64,000 nucleotides of DNA from JALZOC01 sp038320555 (lineage in GTDB: Bacteria; Acidobacteriota; Vicinamibacteria; Vicinamibacterales; 2-12-FULL-66-21): contig JBBQEJ010000008.1 of NCBI GenBank assembly GCA_038320555.1, forward strand, positions 1-64,000. The letters run 5' to 3'. A program made the translations under genes and the position numbers. Shown here piece by piece: positions 1 through 8,317 of this stretch. Under the pieces are notes generated by a model, which worked only from the letters and a program-made list of their open reading frames with translations, searched no databases and was not told where the DNA came from. Each line of letters begins with the position of its first letter. The first letter of the stretch is position 1.

Positions 1-129
1 TGGGGCTTCACCGATGCGCATTCCTGGATCGACGCGCAGTTCGGTGCAGACGACCCGTTGCTCTTCGATGAACAGTACGCCGCCAAGCCCGCGTTCTACG
101 GTGTGCTTGATGCGTTCTGGCGGCGGTGA
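1..129 (+). CDS. GH10 endo-1,4-beta-xylanase, C-terminal end (partial)
   Basis: The window opens inside this gene; only the last 42 codons are present, ending in TGA at 127-129. The fragment starts WGFTDAHSW and continues to LLFDEQYAAKPAFYGVL, which is the conserved last strand and helix of the GH10 TIM barrel (family pattern WG..D..SW, then LFD....KPA). GH10 enzymes hydrolyse the beta-1,4 backbone of xylan; both catalytic glutamates lie upstream of the window, so activity cannot be judged. The CE15-like esterase and pentose-type sugar genes nearby fit xylan use. The identification rests on a short but distinctive stretch. Confidence 0.8.
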   Translation, partial: WGFTDAHSWIDAQFGADDPLLFDEQYAAKPAFYGVLDAFWRR

Positions 130-157
130 ACCTGACTCCTGGCTTTACAGAGTTCAC

Positions 158-196
158 CCTGTCTCCTGTCTCCTCCTGTCTCCTGTCTCCTGAGTC
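158..196. repeat. CCTGTCT low-complexity tandem tract
   Basis: The gap between the xylanase and the next gene carries five to six imperfect copies of CCTGTCT / CCTGACT in a row. It is one of many word-based low-complexity tracts that fill the gaps of this window. No coding sense is visible. Confidence 0.7.
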
Positions 197-239
197 GTAG
201 TATCGTGTGCGCTTCAAGGACCCCTCCAAGGTGGTGATG

Positions 240-1319
240 ATGACGGGAGACACTCAGCCGGAACCGACGGATCGCCGATCGTTTCTCAAGACCGCGGGCG
301 CCGCCGCGATGGCACTCGGCGCTCACGCCTTGCCGTCGTTCGCCAGTGCCGCGACACCGGTCCGGTTCGGCGTCGACATGTTCAGTCTCAATGCGCAGAA
401 CTGGACACCATTCCAGCAGCTCGATTTCGCTGCCAAGTGGAACGTGAAGGTCGTGCACTTCAGCGAGATCCGGTTCCTCGGCACGCTCGATCCCGAGAAC
501 CTGCGCCGCGTGCGCGCGCGCGCCGACGAGCTGAAGATCGATATCGAAATCGGCATGCGCTCGATCTGCCCGTCGTCCACGATGTTCGACAAGGCGCAGG
601 GGACGGCGGAGGAACAACTGGGCCGGATGATTGACGCCGCGCGGATCGTGCGGTCACCGATCGTACGCGCGGTTCTTGGCAGCTCGGAGGATCGGCGCGA
701 CGGGATCGACAGCCACATCGACGACACCGTCAAGGTCCTGAAGAGCATGCGCGGACGTCTCATGGACGCCGGGGTCAAGGTCGCGATCGAGAATCATGCG
801 GGCGACATGCAGGCGCGCGAGCTGAAACGACTGATTGAGTCGGCCGGCCCTGACTACGTCGGCGTCTGCCTCGATTCGGGCAACCCCGTGTGGACGATCG
901 AAGATCCCCACCTGACGCTCGATACGCTCGCCCCTTACGTCCTGACGAGTCACATGCGGGACAGCGCGCTCTGGAACACGCCTGAGGGAGCCGCGGTGCG
1001 GTGGACGCGTATGGGAGAAGGAAACATGGGGATGGAGGACTACCTCCGGACCTACATCGAGAAGTGTCCGGGCCGCGCGGTGTCGCTCGAGGTGATCGTC
1101 AGCGGGCGGCCGCGCATCATGAATTATCACGACCCGAAGTTCTGGGATCTCTATCGCAATACCCCCGCGTGGGAGTTCGCACGATTCCTGGCGTTGTGCG
1201 ACAAGGGCAAGCCGTCGCCGGAAGCGCCGGCCGATCCAGCCGTCACGCCCGCCGCGCGGCAGCTCGCGAACGTCGAAGCGAGCATCCGCTGGACGCAGGC
1301 CTTCCTGGCTACCTTGTAG
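240..1319 (+). CDS. Tat-exported sugar phosphate isomerase/epimerase (xylose isomerase-like TIM barrel)
   Basis: A 359-residue protein with a twin-arginine signal (RRSFLK followed by an Ala-rich hydrophobic stretch), so probably exported folded. The body is an AP-endonuclease-2/xylose-isomerase-like TIM barrel. Likely metal ligands are the Glu of VAIENHAGD, the Asp of VCLDSGNP, the His of SHMRD and the Glu of VSLEV. Such proteins isomerise or epimerise sugars, including 3-keto sugars; the substrate here is unknown. ATG at 240 is chosen because AAGGTGG at 228-234 sits 5 nt upstream; ATG at 237 and GTG at 207 are alternatives. The protein at 16710-17681 is a close paralogue without a signal. 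It is followed 9 nt later by a mutarotase gene, so they are probably co-transcribed. Confidence 0.85.
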   Translation: MTGDTQPEPTDRRSFLKTAGAAAMALGAHALPSFASAATPVRFGVDMFSLNAQNWTPFQQLDFAAKWNVKVVHFSEIRFLGTLDPENLRRVRARADELKIDIEIGMRSICPSSTMFDKAQGTAEEQLGRMIDAARIVRSPIVRAVLGSSEDRRDGIDSHIDDTVKVLKSMRGRLMDAGVKVAIENHAGDMQARELKRLIESAGPDYVGVCLDSGNPVWTIEDPHLTLDTLAPYVLTSHMRDSALWNTPEGAAVRWTRMGEGNMGMEDYLRTYIEKCPGRAVSLEVIVSGRPRIMNYHDPKFWDLYRNTPAWEFARFLALCDKGKPSPEAPADPAVTPAARQLANVEASIRWTQAFLATL

Positions 1320-1328
1320 GTCACGGAA

Positions 1329-2510
1329 ATGAATCAATCTTTCAGCGCTGTCATTTTTGCGGGTCTTTGCGGGTTCCTCGCCTTCCCGAACCTGGCGGCC
1401 GCCCAGGCGCGATATTCCGCCAAACAAACCGGCGACATCGTGCAGCTGCGCGATAACCACACCGACACGACGGTGTCCGTCATGACGTCGTTCAGCAACG
1501 CCTACGAGATGGTCGTCAAGGGACAGAACCTCATTCGGATGACCTTTGCGTCGGTCGACGACTTCCGCGCGCGGCCGGGCCTCAACGGGATTCCACTGCT
1601 GGCTCCGTTTGCGAACCGCCTCGACGAACAGGCGTTTTACGCCAACGGCAAGAAGTACAACTTCGACATGGAGCTCGGGAATGTGCGCGGCGCCATCCCG
1701 ATCCACGGCTACTTGTCTGGTGCAAAGGACTGGACGCTCGTCGAAGCAAAGGCCGACGGCAACGCCGCGTGGGTCACCAACAAGCTGGAGTTCTATCGCA
1801 ATCCGCAGTGGATGAAGCAGTTTCCCTTTGCTCACATCCTGCAGATGACGTATCGCCTTCAAGACGGCGCGCTGGAAGTGCAGACACGAATCGAGAATCT
1901 CAGCATCGAGCCGATGCCCGTGGCAATCGGCTTTCATCCGTACTTTCAGTTGACCGATTCAAGCCGGGAGGACTGGACGCTCTCGATTGGCGCGAAGACG
2001 CACTGGCTGCTCGCGCAGAACAAGATCCCGACCGGTGAGACCGAACCGATTCAGAAGTTTTTTTCCGATCCTCACGCCGTCGCACTGAAGGACGTCGATC
2101 TGGACGACGTGTTCGGGGACCTTGAACGCGATGCGCAAGGGCGCGCGGTGATGACCGTGAAAGGAAAAACGCAACAGCTCGATGTGCTGATCGGCCCGAA
2201 CTACCGATCCGTCGTGTTGTATTCCCCGAACCCGGCGAACGCACGCGGTGGTGGGGCGGGAGGCGCCGGACGCGGCCGCGGAGGCCAGCCACCGAATGCC
2301 GCGGCAACTACCCCCACCGCGTCGCCGGCCGTACCCCTCACCGGCACCAATCCGAACCTGCCGAATCGGGGCTTCATCGCCTTCGAGCCGATGGTCGGCA
2401 TCACCGACTCGATGAACCTCGCGCAGAAGGGTCTCTACAAAGAACTTCAGAGCATCCCGCCCGGCGCCACCTGGCAGGAAAGTTTCTGGCTACGACCGAA
2501 AGGATTTTAA
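1329..2510 (+). CDS. Exported aldose 1-epimerase (GalM-like mutarotase)
   Basis: A 393-residue galactose-mutarotase-fold protein with a Sec-type signal peptide (cleavage near AAAQA, residue 25). It interconverts alpha and beta anomers of aldoses, here probably outside the cytoplasm. Family features are the NRLDE segment, the PIHGYL segment with the first conserved His, and GFHPYFQ with the second. A Gly/Arg/Pro-rich insertion of about 45 residues (near 2235-2355, e.g. RGGGAGGAGRGRGGQPP) interrupts the domain just before its conserved last segment (FIAFEPMVG); such inserts recur in other exported proteins of this window. The gene lies 9 nt after the epimerase and ends tail to tail with the ThuA gene. 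Confidence 0.85.
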   Translation: MNQSFSAVIFAGLCGFLAFPNLAAAQARYSAKQTGDIVQLRDNHTDTTVSVMTSFSNAYEMVVKGQNLIRMTFASVDDFRARPGLNGIPLLAPFANRLDEQAFYANGKKYNFDMELGNVRGAIPIHGYLSGAKDWTLVEAKADGNAAWVTNKLEFYRNPQWMKQFPFAHILQMTYRLQDGALEVQTRIENLSIEPMPVAIGFHPYFQLTDSSREDWTLSIGAKTHWLLAQNKIPTGETEPIQKFFSDPHAVALKDVDLDDVFGDLERDAQGRAVMTVKGKTQQLDVLIGPNYRSVVLYSPNPANARGGGAGGAGRGRGGQPPNAAATTPTASPAVPLTGTNPNLPNRGFIAFEPMVGITDSMNLAQKGLYKELQSIPPGATWQESFWLRPKGF

Positions 2511-2518
2511 GGCCGAGC

Positions 2519-4024
2519 CTATTTCTTCACGCTCGGACTGTCGTCCGCCTTCAGGTCGCCCAGCGCGTATTGCATGCCGGCGAGCAGATGCTCGAGCAGC
2601 GGTTTCACGGCGTAGTTCCGCTCGTGGTGGCCGTGGGCCATGTAGAACACGCGGCCGTTTCCATCGCGCTTGATCCAGCTGAGCGCGTAATCGTGATCGG
2701 GCCTCGGCCAATCCTCCTTCGCTTTGTCGGCGTCGCTCATCTTTGCGTAATCGACGCTCGTGAGGATGTGCAGGTTCTCGCGTGAGTACGTGTCGGTGCC
2801 GAAGGTGTACGTCTCGTCGTGCACCACGAGCGGCGCCCCCTTGAACATCGCGGTGAGCGGGCTCTTGGGATCGTCGATCTTGTACGTGATCTCCTGGGGA
2901 TCGATCCAGTGGAACTTGAAGAAGCCCCCGATCATCTTGTTGAACTCGGGCCACGTGCCAACCTGTCCGTCGGGACCCGTCTGCGCCGGGCGGGGGACGG
3001 CAGCGGCAGCCGGCGGAGGCGCGGGAAGCACCGTCGCGAACCGCGTCGTGAAGTCGGCTTGACTCACCGAACCGGTCTTCTGCGGATCCACCTTGTCAAA
3101 CCAGGCATCGGCCAGCGCGGCGAGCTCGGCGCGGCTGAGCTTCTGATCCGCATTCGCGTCGCCCTGCGACAGCATCACGGATGCGAGCGTCACGCCTGCT
3201 CCGCCACGTCCGCCGCCCCGGCCCGGGAACCCGGCGGCGGGGCTGGCTCCCGTCTGGGCGGGCGCGTCGCGGCGATGGTACGAATCGCTCGCGGCGTGAA
3301 TACCGGCGAGCCCCTTTCCGCTGCGCACGAACTCCAGCAATGCCTTGCGGCGTGCGTCAGTCGCGGCCTGGTCGTTCGGGTCGTCGAGAAACGCACCCGT
3401 CGTGCTGTCGAGAAACACCGCGTCGTACTGCTTGAGATTCTGCGCGGTGATATCGGCCGGGTCATACGTGATCGTTGTCGACCACGCGCCGGTTTTCTTG
3501 CCGAGCTCTTCCACCGTAAGGGCCGCGAGTGGAATCGAGGAATGCACGAAGCCAGCAGCCTTGCCGAGCACGAGGACCTTGCGTGACTGCCTCGGCGCAA
3601 CCGGCGCTTTGTCCGGAAGCGCGGCCAGCATCGCCTGGACGTCCGCAGGATTGGGCGTCTGGTTCTGCGCGGCGGTTCCACGGCCCCCACCGGCAGGCGC
3701 CGCCTGCGGCGCGGCCAGGTTCAGCGCGGCGAGGACCTGGTCCTGCGTCACCGACCCCGCCCGGGCGACGTCCGCTTGAGTGAACAGATTATCGAAGCTC
3801 GATTTGAATTCGTCGCGCGTGACCGCGCCATCCTTATTAATGTCGGCGACGCTGAACAACATGGGCGCCGCGCCGCCGCGGTCGCCGCGCCCGCCTTGCG
3901 CCTGAGGTGGTGCAGGCGACTGGGTCGGCGGCGCCTGCCGGGCCAGCCCGCCGATCGTTGTCGCGACCACGGCAGCGCCGCAAAAGCCGAGGGCGAGCGG
4001 AATTCTTGCCTTGCGCGATCTCAT
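2519..4024 (-). CDS. Exported EF-hand/ThuA-like chimeric protein
   Basis: A 501-residue protein with an N-terminal signal segment. Residues 55-105 hold an EF-hand pair whose first loop is canonical (DINKDGAVTRDE). Residues 145-250 are the first half of a ThuA-like domain (KVLVLGKAAGFVHSS, then GIHAASDSYH). Residues 251-356 are an insertion with a Gly/Arg-rich linker and a second EF-hand pair (DANADQKLSRAE and DPQKTGSVSQAD). The ThuA fold resumes at WPEFNKMIGG and runs to the end (HDYALSWIKR). The paralogue at 22849-23919 lacks both EF-hand pairs, so the insertion is clear. ThuA proteins act with Gfo/Idh dehydrogenases in 3-keto-disaccharide catabolism. ATG at 4024 is preceded by GGGGAG; the frame stays open upstream to 4294 without a credible start. 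Confidence 0.85.
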   Translation of the reverse strand: MRSRKARIPLALGFCGAAVVATTIGGLARQAPPTQSPAPPQAQGGRGDRGGAAPMLFSVADINKDGAVTRDEFKSSFDNLFTQADVARAGSVTQDQVLAALNLAAPQAAPAGGGRGTAAQNQTPNPADVQAMLAALPDKAPVAPRQSRKVLVLGKAAGFVHSSIPLAALTVEELGKKTGAWSTTITYDPADITAQNLKQYDAVFLDSTTGAFLDDPNDQAATDARRKALLEFVRSGKGLAGIHAASDSYHRRDAPAQTGASPAAGFPGRGGGRGGAGVTLASVMLSQGDANADQKLSRAELAALADAWFDKVDPQKTGSVSQADFTTRFATVLPAPPPAAAAVPRPAQTGPDGQVGTWPEFNKMIGGFFKFHWIDPQEITYKIDDPKSPLTAMFKGAPLVVHDETYTFGTDTYSRENLHILTSVDYAKMSDADKAKEDWPRPDHDYALSWIKRDGNGRVFYMAHGHHERNYAVKPLLEHLLAGMQYALGDLKADDSPSVKK

Positions 4025-4182
4025 AGTTTCTCCCCGCCATCGCCCGACGGCGTTAAGTGACGACAGAACAAAGGTACCGATAGGCGTATACGTGCGCCAT
4101 GTAACTCGTTGTTTACTTCTGTCGCCACTTTTGTCGGTTCCGGCCATTTTCGGACAAAACGCATACTCGAGGTGGGCATTCG

Positions 4183-4194
4183 GTAACGGATTAC
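4183..4194. promoter_or_regulatory. Possible operator, inverted repeat GTAA-N4-TTAC
   Basis: GTAACGGATTAC lies in the 334-nt gap between the divergent ThuA and TonB-receptor genes, about 50 nt upstream of the -35 hexamer at 4247. The half-sites match those of LacI-family operators (GTAA....TTAC), but the centre is GG rather than the usual CG. A LacI-type regulator is encoded at 59941. The call is tentative. Confidence 0.3.
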
Positions 4195-4246
4195 ATTTAG
4201 GTGAAACGACAATTTTGAATGGACTTTGCGTCAGTATGACGTTTCG

Positions 4247-4275
4247 TTGACAACCCGGCTGAGGCATGGTAAAAC
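4247..4275 (+). promoter_or_regulatory. Sigma-70-type promoter of the TonB receptor gene
   Basis: A perfect -35 hexamer TTGACA (4247-4252), a 17-nt spacer and TAAAAC (4270-4275, 4 of 6 matches) precede the receptor ATG at 4359 by about 85 nt. The rest of the gap (4025-4246) is AT-richer than its surroundings and holds no credible ORF. Confidence 0.5.
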
Positions 4276-4358
4276 CGCGCCGCTTGCTCAACATGGGCAG
4301 ATTGCGCGCGATCAGCGGTTTCGCTGTTTGAGTGCTTCTTTGCCGGAGGTGCTGTGTG

Positions 4359-7300
4359 ATGAAGGCGTACGTGCGAGGACTTTTCGCCGCGCTGATATTG
4401 CTGCTGACAGCGGCAATCCCCGTCTCGGCTCAGATTACGACCGGCACAGTGTCCGGGACCGTAAAAGACGCACAGGGTGGTGTCGTTCCAGGCGCAACGG
4501 TCACGTTGGTCAGCGAAGCGCGTGGGACGAAACTGGCCCCTGTGACAACCAATGAAGTGGGCGGCTACGTGATTCCGAACGTCACGGCCGACACCTACAC
4601 GGTCGAAGTCTCGATGGACGGGTTCAAGACCACGCGGCGGCAAGGCATCAAGGTCAGCGGCGGTGACCGCGTGGCCGTGCCCCAGGCGACCCTCGAAGTC
4701 GGTGGCGCAACCGAAACGGTCAATGTGACCGCCGAGGCCGCGCTCGTGCAATCGCAGAGCGCCGAGCGCTCCTTTGCGATCTCGGCTGAGCAGGTCGAAA
4801 ACCTGCCGATTCAGCACAGCAACTTCATCAGCCTGACGCAGTTGACCCCCGGCGTGCAGAACGGCGGCAACTCGGCGGGCGCCACGCGCATCGGCGGCGT
4901 CGGCCAGAACAACATCATGATGGACGGCATCTCGGCCATGGACACGGGCAATAACGGCCAGATGCTCTCGATGAACATCGAGTCCATCGCCGAAGTGAAG
5001 ATCCTGACCCAGGGCTACCAGGCCGAGTTCGGCCGGTCGAGCGGACTGCAGATCACGGCCGTCACCAAGAGCGGCACGAACCGCTTCCGAGGCGCCGCCT
5101 ACGATCTCCAGGGGAACTCCGACTGGTACACGAACTCGTGGGTGAACTCCAAGAACGGCGATCCAAAGCCGAAAGCGACCTCGAAGACGCTCGGCTATTC
5201 GATCGGCGGCCCAATTGGCAAACCGGGCGGTGCGAACAAGCTGTTCTTCTTCTATAGTCACGAGTATCGGCCCACGAACAATCCCATTAATGGTGGGAAC
5301 CCGATTCGTCTACGCGTGCCGACCGCGGCGGAGCGGGCCGGCGACTTCTCCCAGACGCTCGACAACAACGGCGCGCTCTTCAACTTCATCAAGGATCCCA
5401 CGTCGCCCGCAGGCACATGCGGCGTCACGAATGGTGTCACGGTCATTACGGGCTGCTTCCAGGACGGCGGCGTCCTGGGCAAGATCCCCGCGAGCAGCCT
5501 CTACTCGGTTGGTCTTGCGGTGCTGAACCGGTATCCGATGCCCGACCGCACGCAGGCGCCCAACAGCAACTACAACCTGCAAATCGACCCGCCGAAGGTC
5601 AAGCAGACCGTGCAGCAGCCGGCAATCCGCCTCGACTACCAGTTGTCGTCGAAGCTTCGGGTCACGGGCAAGTACTCCGGACAGCGGCAGGCGCCCCTCA
5701 CGACGCCTGGTTTGATTCCCGGATTCACCGACGTCCTCAGTCCGTATCCGTTCATCACGAACTACGCGGTCACGGCCAACTACACGATGAACCCGACGAC
5801 GTTCCTGGAAGGCACCTACGGCTTCATCCGCAACGAGCTGACGGGGGGCAACGAGAACGGCGTGCTGATCAACGACGCGGCCAACCGGCTCGCGAGCATG
5901 CCTGGCTTCCCGCTCCTCTACAACGATGCCGGTCTGGTTCCGCAGCAATCCTACGCCTACGAGGTCATGCAGGCAGTCAAGCCCGCCTTCTGGGACGGCA
6001 CGAAGCTCAACCTGCCACCCGTGTTCAACTGGGGAGGACGCATCGGCGGGACCAATGCACTTCCCTCGCCTCCTAACCAGCGGTACCCCGGCTGGCTGAA
6101 CATCAATCGGACGCAGGACATGGCGATCAGCCTGACGAAGGTTGCGGGCCGGCACACCATGAAGACTGGTTTCTACAACAACCACAGCTTCAAGGCGCAG
6201 AACGTGGGCGCCGGTGGCATCGCGAACCTGACGTTCCAGGGATATGTCGACTTCGGCAACAACTCGAACAACGCCCTCGATACCGGCTTTGGCTTCTCGA
6301 ACGCCGCAACGGGCGTGTTCACGCAGTATCTGCAGGCCTCGAAGTTCGTCGAGGGCAGCATGCTGTACAACAACACCGAGGCCTACGTGCAGGACAACTG
6401 GAAGGTGAACAGCCGGTTGACCCTGGACTACGGCCTACGCTTCACGCACCAGCAGCCGCAGTACGACCAGTTCCAACAGATGTCGAACTTCTTCCCGGAG
6501 AAGTGGACTGCCTCCGCGGCGCCCGTCCTGTATGTTCCCGGGTGCATCGGCGGCGCCGTCACGTGCAGCGGCAACAACCTCAATGCGATGGATCCGCGGA
6601 ACGGACAGATTCTCACGGCGACAGGGGCGGCGAACACCCAGGCGGCCATTGCCACACCCATTCCGGGTACCGGTAACGCGCTCAACGGCATCGTCCAGGC
6701 CGGTAACGGCATCTCGAAGTATGGCTACACCTGGCCGAAAGTCGTCGTGGGACCCAGGTTCGGGATGGCGTACGACCTGACGGGAACGCAGAGAGTGGTG
6801 CTCCGCGGCGGCGGCGGAATCTTCTACGATCGTCCGGACGGCAATACCGTCTTCTCGATTCCGGGTAATCCGCCCATCGCAACGGCGCAGGATCTTCGCA
6901 ACGGTATGCTGCAGACGCTAGGCCAGGGTCTCGTCACGCAGCCAATTCCTGCAATGGTCACGTTCCAGTACAACGCAAAGGTACCGGCGTCGGCTCAGTG
7001 GCAGGGTGGGGTGCAGATGGCCTTACCGTGGGCAGCCGCGCTCGACGTCTCCTATGTCGGCAACCACGGCTACAACCGCCTGGGCAACTTGCAGGGCGGC
7101 GGCACGATTAACCTCAACGCCGTGGACTTCGGAGCGGCCTATCTGTCGCAGTACCAGGACCCGACCAAGGGCACCTCCGCGGCGGCGCCTGGCGCTAACG
7201 CCTACACGACCAACCTGCTGCGACCGTACCCCGGACTGAGCTCCATCCAGCAGAACACGACACAGTTCCACGATACGTACCATTCGATTCAGTCGAACCT

Positions 7301-8141
7301 GAACCGGCGATTCCGGAACGGCTTCTCGTTCGGCGTGAACTACGTGCTCAGCCTGTCGTTCAAGGGCAACACGGGTCTCACGCAGCGTCTTCAGCACGCA
7401 GCAGATGGCACCGTTTCGATTCGCTCCGATCAGGCTGCGTACGAAAAACTGCTGCAGGACCTGAACCTCCAGCGGCACCTGATGAAGGCAAACTTCGTAT
7501 GGGATCTGCCGAAAATCCCCACCTCGAGTGCCGGGATGCGCGCGGCTGGCCTGATCATCAACGACTGGCAGTTGTCCGGGCTGTTTACAGCAGGGTCCGG
7601 TAACCGCTACGACCTCACTAGCACCTACAACACGAACGGCGGCAGCGTGAACCTGACAGGCTCGCCCGACTACGGCGCCCGCATCGTCTATGTCGGCGAC
7701 CCGGGCTCGGGCTGCTCGAGCAATCAGTACGGACAATTCAATGTCGCGGCCGTGACGGGACCGACCTTCAACAGCGTCGGCCTCGAATCGGGACGGAACG
7801 TTCTGGTGGGCTGCCCGGATCACACGCTCGATCTGGCGATCGCACGTAATATCCGGGTGGGCGGTGGCCGTCAGATCCAGCTGAGAGTGGACGCGTTCAA
7901 CGCGCTCAATTCGTACATTATCACCGGGCGCCAGACTCAGATTCAGTACAACAGCCCGACCGACCTGACCATCCGCAATCCGCAGTACAACGCGGACGGC
8001 TCGCTGGTGTCGACACGGTTGACGCCTCGCAACGCGGGCTTTGGCGCTGCCAACGCCGCGCTGAACCGCTCGCCGGACGGCGGCGTGAACACTGGCAACT
8101 ACAACCGCACAATCCAGGCGCAGATCCGCTTCCAGTTCTAA
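4359..8141 (+). CDS. TonB-dependent outer-membrane receptor, Oar-like, with N-terminal carboxypeptidase-regulatory domain
   Basis: A 1260-residue outer-membrane protein with a signal peptide ending near PVSAQ. Residues about 25-110 form a carboxypeptidase-regulatory/CNA-B-like beta-sandwich (TGTVSGTVKDAQGG, then GFKTTRRQGIKV). A plug-like segment follows (NIMMDGISAM, then EFGRSSGLQITAVTKSGTN), then a long beta-barrel with many aromatic/Gly strands and a C-terminal strand ending in Phe (QAQIRFQF), the usual signal for barrel assembly. This architecture is typical of the large receptor families of Acidobacteriota and is thought to import oligosaccharides or other large substrates with TonB energy. 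ATG 4359 is chosen because GGAGGTG at 4345-4351 is well placed. A promoter lies upstream and a strong terminator follows. Confidence 0.9.
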   Translation: MKAYVRGLFAALILLLTAAIPVSAQITTGTVSGTVKDAQGGVVPGATVTLVSEARGTKLAPVTTNEVGGYVIPNVTADTYTVEVSMDGFKTTRRQGIKVSGGDRVAVPQATLEVGGATETVNVTAEAALVQSQSAERSFAISAEQVENLPIQHSNFISLTQLTPGVQNGGNSAGATRIGGVGQNNIMMDGISAMDTGNNGQMLSMNIESIAEVKILTQGYQAEFGRSSGLQITAVTKSGTNRFRGAAYDLQGNSDWYTNSWVNSKNGDPKPKATSKTLGYSIGGPIGKPGGANKLFFFYSHEYRPTNNPINGGNPIRLRVPTAAERAGDFSQTLDNNGALFNFIKDPTSPAGTCGVTNGVTVITGCFQDGGVLGKIPASSLYSVGLAVLNRYPMPDRTQAPNSNYNLQIDPPKVKQTVQQPAIRLDYQLSSKLRVTGKYSGQRQAPLTTPGLIPGFTDVLSPYPFITNYAVTANYTMNPTTFLEGTYGFIRNELTGGNENGVLINDAANRLASMPGFPLLYNDAGLVPQQSYAYEVMQAVKPAFWDGTKLNLPPVFNWGGRIGGTNALPSPPNQRYPGWLNINRTQDMAISLTKVAGRHTMKTGFYNNHSFKAQNVGAGGIANLTFQGYVDFGNNSNNALDTGFGFSNAATGVFTQYLQASKFVEGSMLYNNTEAYVQDNWKVNSRLTLDYGLRFTHQQPQYDQFQQMSNFFPEKWTASAAPVLYVPGCIGGAVTCSGNNLNAMDPRNGQILTATGAANTQAAIATPIPGTGNALNGIVQAGNGISKYGYTWPKVVVGPRFGMAYDLTGTQRVVLRGGGGIFYDRPDGNTVFSIPGNPPIATAQDLRNGMLQTLGQGLVTQPIPAMVTFQYNAKVPASAQWQGGVQMALPWAAALDVSYVGNHGYNRLGNLQGGGTINLNAVDFGAAYLSQYQDPTKGTSAAAPGANAYTTNLLRPYPGLSSIQQNTTQFHDTYHSIQSNLNRRFRNGFSFGVNYVLSLSFKGNTGLTQRLQHAADGTVSIRSDQAAYEKLLQDLNLQRHLMKANFVWDLPKIPTSSAGMRAAGLIINDWQLSGLFTAGSGNRYDLTSTYNTNGGSVNLTGSPDYGARIVYVGDPGSGCSSNQYGQFNVAAVTGPTFNSVGLESGRNVLVGCPDHTLDLAIARNIRVGGGRQIQLRVDAFNALNSYIITGRQTQIQYNSPTDLTIRNPQYNADGSLVSTRLTPRNAGFGAANAALNRSPDGGVNTGNYNRTIQAQIRFQF

Positions 8142-8166
8142 CCGAGCGGACCCAGGCGGCCCGTCG

Positions 8167-8202
8167 AAGAGCGGGTGGGGACTCCCTACCCGCTCTTTTT
8201 TT
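8167..8202 (+). terminator. Rho-independent terminator after the TonB receptor gene
   Basis: Perfect 9-bp arms AAGAGCGGG (8167-8175) and CCCGCTCTT (8189-8197), whose loop can extend the pairing (GGGGA with TCCC), are followed by a run of seven T. It starts 25 nt after the receptor stop codon and is the clearest intrinsic terminator in the window. Confidence 0.85.
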
Positions 8203-8221
8203 GCGCAGAACTCTCGTGCGC

Positions 8222-8296
8222 AGTTTTAGGTTTTAGGTTTTCAGTTTTAGATTGGGTTATAGGTTATAGGCTTAGGTTGGGTTTTAGGTTTAAACC
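8222..8296. repeat. GGTTTTAGG low-complexity tract
   Basis: About 75 nt made of variants of GGTTTTAGG / GGTTATAGG fill the gap before the oxidoreductase gene. The complementary tract (CCTAAAACC) lies at 11043-11106, so the two flank the 8318-11030 gene pair in inverted orientation. Confidence 0.75.
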
Positions 8297-8317
8297 TGTA
8301 ACAGCCAGGAGCTCCTG

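Noticed and set aside
654..1937. Long minus-strand frame (427 codons) opposite the first two genes
   Set aside because: Its composition is Arg/His/Val-rich without any domain, and it lies wholly opposite two well-supported genes. Similar long antisense frames (13173-14255, 15133-16404, 49236-50666) are also products of high GC.
4025..4294. Upstream extension of the EF-hand/ThuA frame
   Set aside because: The ATG at 4024 has a good SD and is followed by a signal peptide; the extension covers the promoter region of the divergent genes.
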